From an uncultured Schlesneria sp. (GTDB taxonomy: Bacteria; Planctomycetota; Planctomycetia; Planctomycetales; Planctomycetaceae), in assembly GCA_903834925.1 (NCBI GenBank), contig CAILLA010000209.1:1-64000 (forward strand): a stretch of 64,000 nt of DNA. The letters run 5' to 3'. Positions 62,159 through 64,000 of the stretch are shown piece after piece. Under the pieces are notes generated by a model. That model did no database searches and had not been told where the DNA came from. It saw only the letters and a program-made list of their open reading frames with translations. Positions within the stretch are counted from its first letter, which is position 1; the number at the start of each line of letters is the position of its first letter. Position numbers and translations under genes: made by a program.

Positions 62159-64000
62159 TTACGGTTTCGATGCCTGGATCGCGGTGAGCGCTATGGTATA
62201 GACGATGTCTTCGATCAAGGCACCTCGAGAAAGATCGTTCACAGGCTTTTTGAGTCCTTGCAGCATCGGGCCGATACTGATGACGTTCGCGCTGCGCTGT
62301 ACCGCTTTGTAGGTCGTGTTTCCCGTATTCAGGTCGGGGAAGACGAAGACGGTTGCTTTGCCTGCCACCGGACTGTCAGGAGCTTTGGTTCGGGCAACGT
62401 CCATTGCCGAGGCGGCATCATACTGTAACGGGCCGTCGATCAAGAGATCGGGTCTTAGTTCCTTGGCGATGCGGGTGGCTTCGCGGACTTTGTCGACATC
62501 TGCCCCGCTGCCGGACGTCCCCGTTGAGTAGCTGATCAGTGCGACTCGCGGAGTGATTCCGAACTGGATTGCGGACTCGGCACTTTGAATGGCGATATCA
62601 GCCAAAACGCGCGCGTCGGGGTCAGTCACAACGGCACAATCACCATAGACAAGAACCTGTTCTGGCAGACACATAAAGAAGACCGACGAGACGACACTGG
62701 TACCCGGCTTTGTTTTGATCAGTTGTAGAGCTGGCCGAACGGTATTGGCGGTGGAGTGGACAGCGCCTGAAACAAGCCCATCGGCCTCGTCGAGCGCGAG
62801 CATCACCGTGCCGAGAACAACGTTGTCTGTCAGTTGATCTGCAGCGGCTTGCATGGAAAGCCCTTTATGCCTACGCATCTCGAAAAGGGGCTGCACGTAT
62901 CGTTCGCGAACGGCCTGTACGTCGAGAATTTCGAGTCCAGGGGGGAGTTCGACCCCCAGTCGTGTTACGACCTGTCGGATTTCATCTGGATTACCCATCA
63001 ATACACAGCGCGCGATTCCACGCTCCTGACAGATGACTGCGGCTTTGATTGTCCGTGGTTCGTCTCCTTCAGGAAGCAGGATCCGTCGGTTCCCCTGCCG
63101 TGCCCGTTCGGTGAGCTGGTAACAGAATGCGGCTGGTGACATTCGCGGTTCGGCGTCACTTGAACGGTGGGCAATCAGCCATTGATCGTCAAAGTGACGT
63201 GCCGTGAATTCCATGGCCGCACGAATCCGTGGCGAATCGTCGATGGGGATTTCCCGGCTCATCGCATTAAGTGCGTTTGCGGTTTCGTAGCTGTTTGTCG
63301 TGACTCGAAGCACGGGCAGTCCAGTCAGAAAACCAGGCCGGCAGAACTCCTTGACGTCCTCCTCGATCGGAGTCTCGCCGGTCAACACGAGCCCGGCGAT
63401 GGGAACCCCTTTGAGTGCCGCCATCGCGACGGCGACGATGACGTCATCGCGGTCGGTCGGTGTCACCAGGATCGCTCCCGGTCGAAAAGTGTTCAACATG
63501 TGCGGAACCCGGCGGGCTAGCAATGAAATGTGCTCGACGCGTCGCTCCTGCATTTCACCGGCGAAAATAATCTCGGCCTTGAGGTGAGCGGCGATGTCGC
63601 TGGTTCGACAGTGCGTCAGTTCAGGGTTCTCGGGGACGCAACCGATGATGGCAAAATTCGGGATTCGACCAAGTCCCAGTTCGCTGCTGTAACGAGTTCG
63701 GAACTGGGCGGGAGACTCGTCCCCTTGAGCTGTTGCGCGATTCAAGATACATCCCATGACGCGCTGGCTGTCGAGGCCGCCGTAGGGATTCGCCGCGTTT
63801 TCAAGATCTTGCTTGAGGCGACCGATGTTCATGTTCGCGCACGATGCAACGAGCACAACCTCGGCACTCAGTATCCGGACAAGTTCGACGTTCCAGTTGC
63901 CAGCGAACGACGATTCCGCAGTCGGGACGAGACCTTCAATGACAACGACCTCGGCATCGGCAGTTGTCCTTTGAAACGCGGCAATCACTTCGCTCATCAG
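62159..64000 (-). CDS. pta: Phosphate acetyltransferase (5' end beyond window)
   Basis: About 613 codons of a long-type Pta of about 700 residues; the first roughly 90 residues lie outside the window. From the edge: a BioD/DRTGG-type P-loop-like N-terminal region (EVVVIEGLVPTAESSFAGNW, GCILNRATAQGDES), a regulatory DRTGG domain, and the catalytic PTA domain from about residue 310 (RRILLPEGDEPRTIKAAVIC, VSGAVHSTANTVRPALQLIK, LISYSTGTSGSGADVDKVRE, STIG-like SANVISIGPMLQGLKKPVND). It interconverts acetyl-CoA and acetyl phosphate. The partner ackA is not in the window. Confidence 0.9.
   Translation of the reverse strand: MMSEVIAAFQRTTADAEVVVIEGLVPTAESSFAGNWNVELVRILSAEVVLVASCANMNIGRLKQDLENAANPYGGLDSQRVMGCILNRATAQGDESPAQFRTRYSSELGLGRIPNFAIIGCVPENPELTHCRTSDIAAHLKAEIIFAGEMQERRVEHISLLARRVPHMLNTFRPGAILVTPTDRDDVIVAVAMAALKGVPIAGLVLTGETPIEEDVKEFCRPGFLTGLPVLRVTTNSYETANALNAMSREIPIDDSPRIRAAMEFTARHFDDQWLIAHRSSDAEPRMSPAAFCYQLTERARQGNRRILLPEGDEPRTIKAAVICQERGIARCVLMGNPDEIRQVVTRLGVELPPGLEILDVQAVRERYVQPLFEMRRHKGLSMQAAADQLTDNVVLGTVMLALDEADGLVSGAVHSTANTVRPALQLIKTKPGTSVVSSVFFMCLPEQVLVYGDCAVVTDPDARVLADIAIQSAESAIQFGITPRVALISYSTGTSGSGADVDKVREATRIAKELRPDLLIDGPLQYDAASAMDVARTKAPDSPVAGKATVFVFPDLNTGNTTYKAVQRSANVISIGPMLQGLKKPVNDLSRGALIEDIVYTIALTAIQASKP

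Overview
The window looks like chromosomal DNA of a planctomycete (phylum Planctomycetota). The main evidence is its gene content: a DUF1501 protein, a DUF1549/DUF1553 protein, planctomycete-type cytochrome c domains, DUF1559 pseudopilins, a very large NPCBM / PVC-type dehydrogenase / HEAT / cytochrome c protein, a DUF1080-ThuA fusion and DUF3299 proteins. Genus cannot be fixed from the sequence alone. No rRNA, tRNA, CRISPR array or replication origin was recognised.

Layout. 0-1.5 kb (minus): part of a Tad/Flp pilus locus (pilin, prepilin peptidase, TadE-like). 1.55-2.8 kb: no convincing gene. 2.8-5.3 kb: a secreted endonuclease/exonuclease/phosphatase-family protein, then two opposite-strand DUF3299 proteins. 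5.7-13.9 kb (plus): a planctomycete module of DUF1501 protein, PPC-domain protein, DUF1549/1553 protein and cytochrome-WD40 protein. 13.9-19.3 kb: adenylate kinase, a TPR protein, an S1-domain protein (rpsA) and a PQQ-type beta-propeller. 19.3-28 kb (minus): a sugar ABC permease coupled to a 1.2-kilo-residue cytochrome/dehydrogenase protein, a DUF1080-ThuA protein, a cyclase-family hydrolase and a DUF1559 pseudopilin. 28-34 kb: carbonic anhydrase, murE-murF and divergent prs. 33.8-35.2 kb: an ISL3-type insertion sequence with a frameshifted transposase, followed to about 38 kb by small accessory genes (an Imm33-like protein, a zinc-ribbon protein, an atypical DUF1559 protein). 38.2-45.1 kb: a coiled-coil membrane protein with tandem repeats, a short-chain epimerase/dehydrogenase, a secreted Pro/Gln/Val-rich protein, an orphan NuoM-like membrane protein and an unknown protein. 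45.4-52.5 kb (minus): a PfaC-like lipid/polyketide synthase (KS, chain-length-factor-like KS, AT, four hot-dog domains), interrupted by one extra base in a C5/G5 run. 52.6-64 kb: HAD hydrolase, HpcH/HpaI aldolase, a poly-Gly protein, an NPCBM protein, ruvC, lhgO, a porin, a metallophosphoesterase and the 3' part of pta, which is cut by the window edge.

The most striking unlabelled structure is a dispersed miniature element of about 100-155 bp with five copies in the window. Each intact copy has two hairpins whose stems show compensatory changes. The complete copies are bounded by a TA duplication. One copy sits in frame, as exactly 52 codons, inside the signal peptide of the DUF1549/1553 protein. 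Removing it restores a textbook signal peptide. Three other copies abut stop codons so that the TA of the stop is the apparent target. Two further short dispersed repeats (29 bp and 27 bp) are also present.
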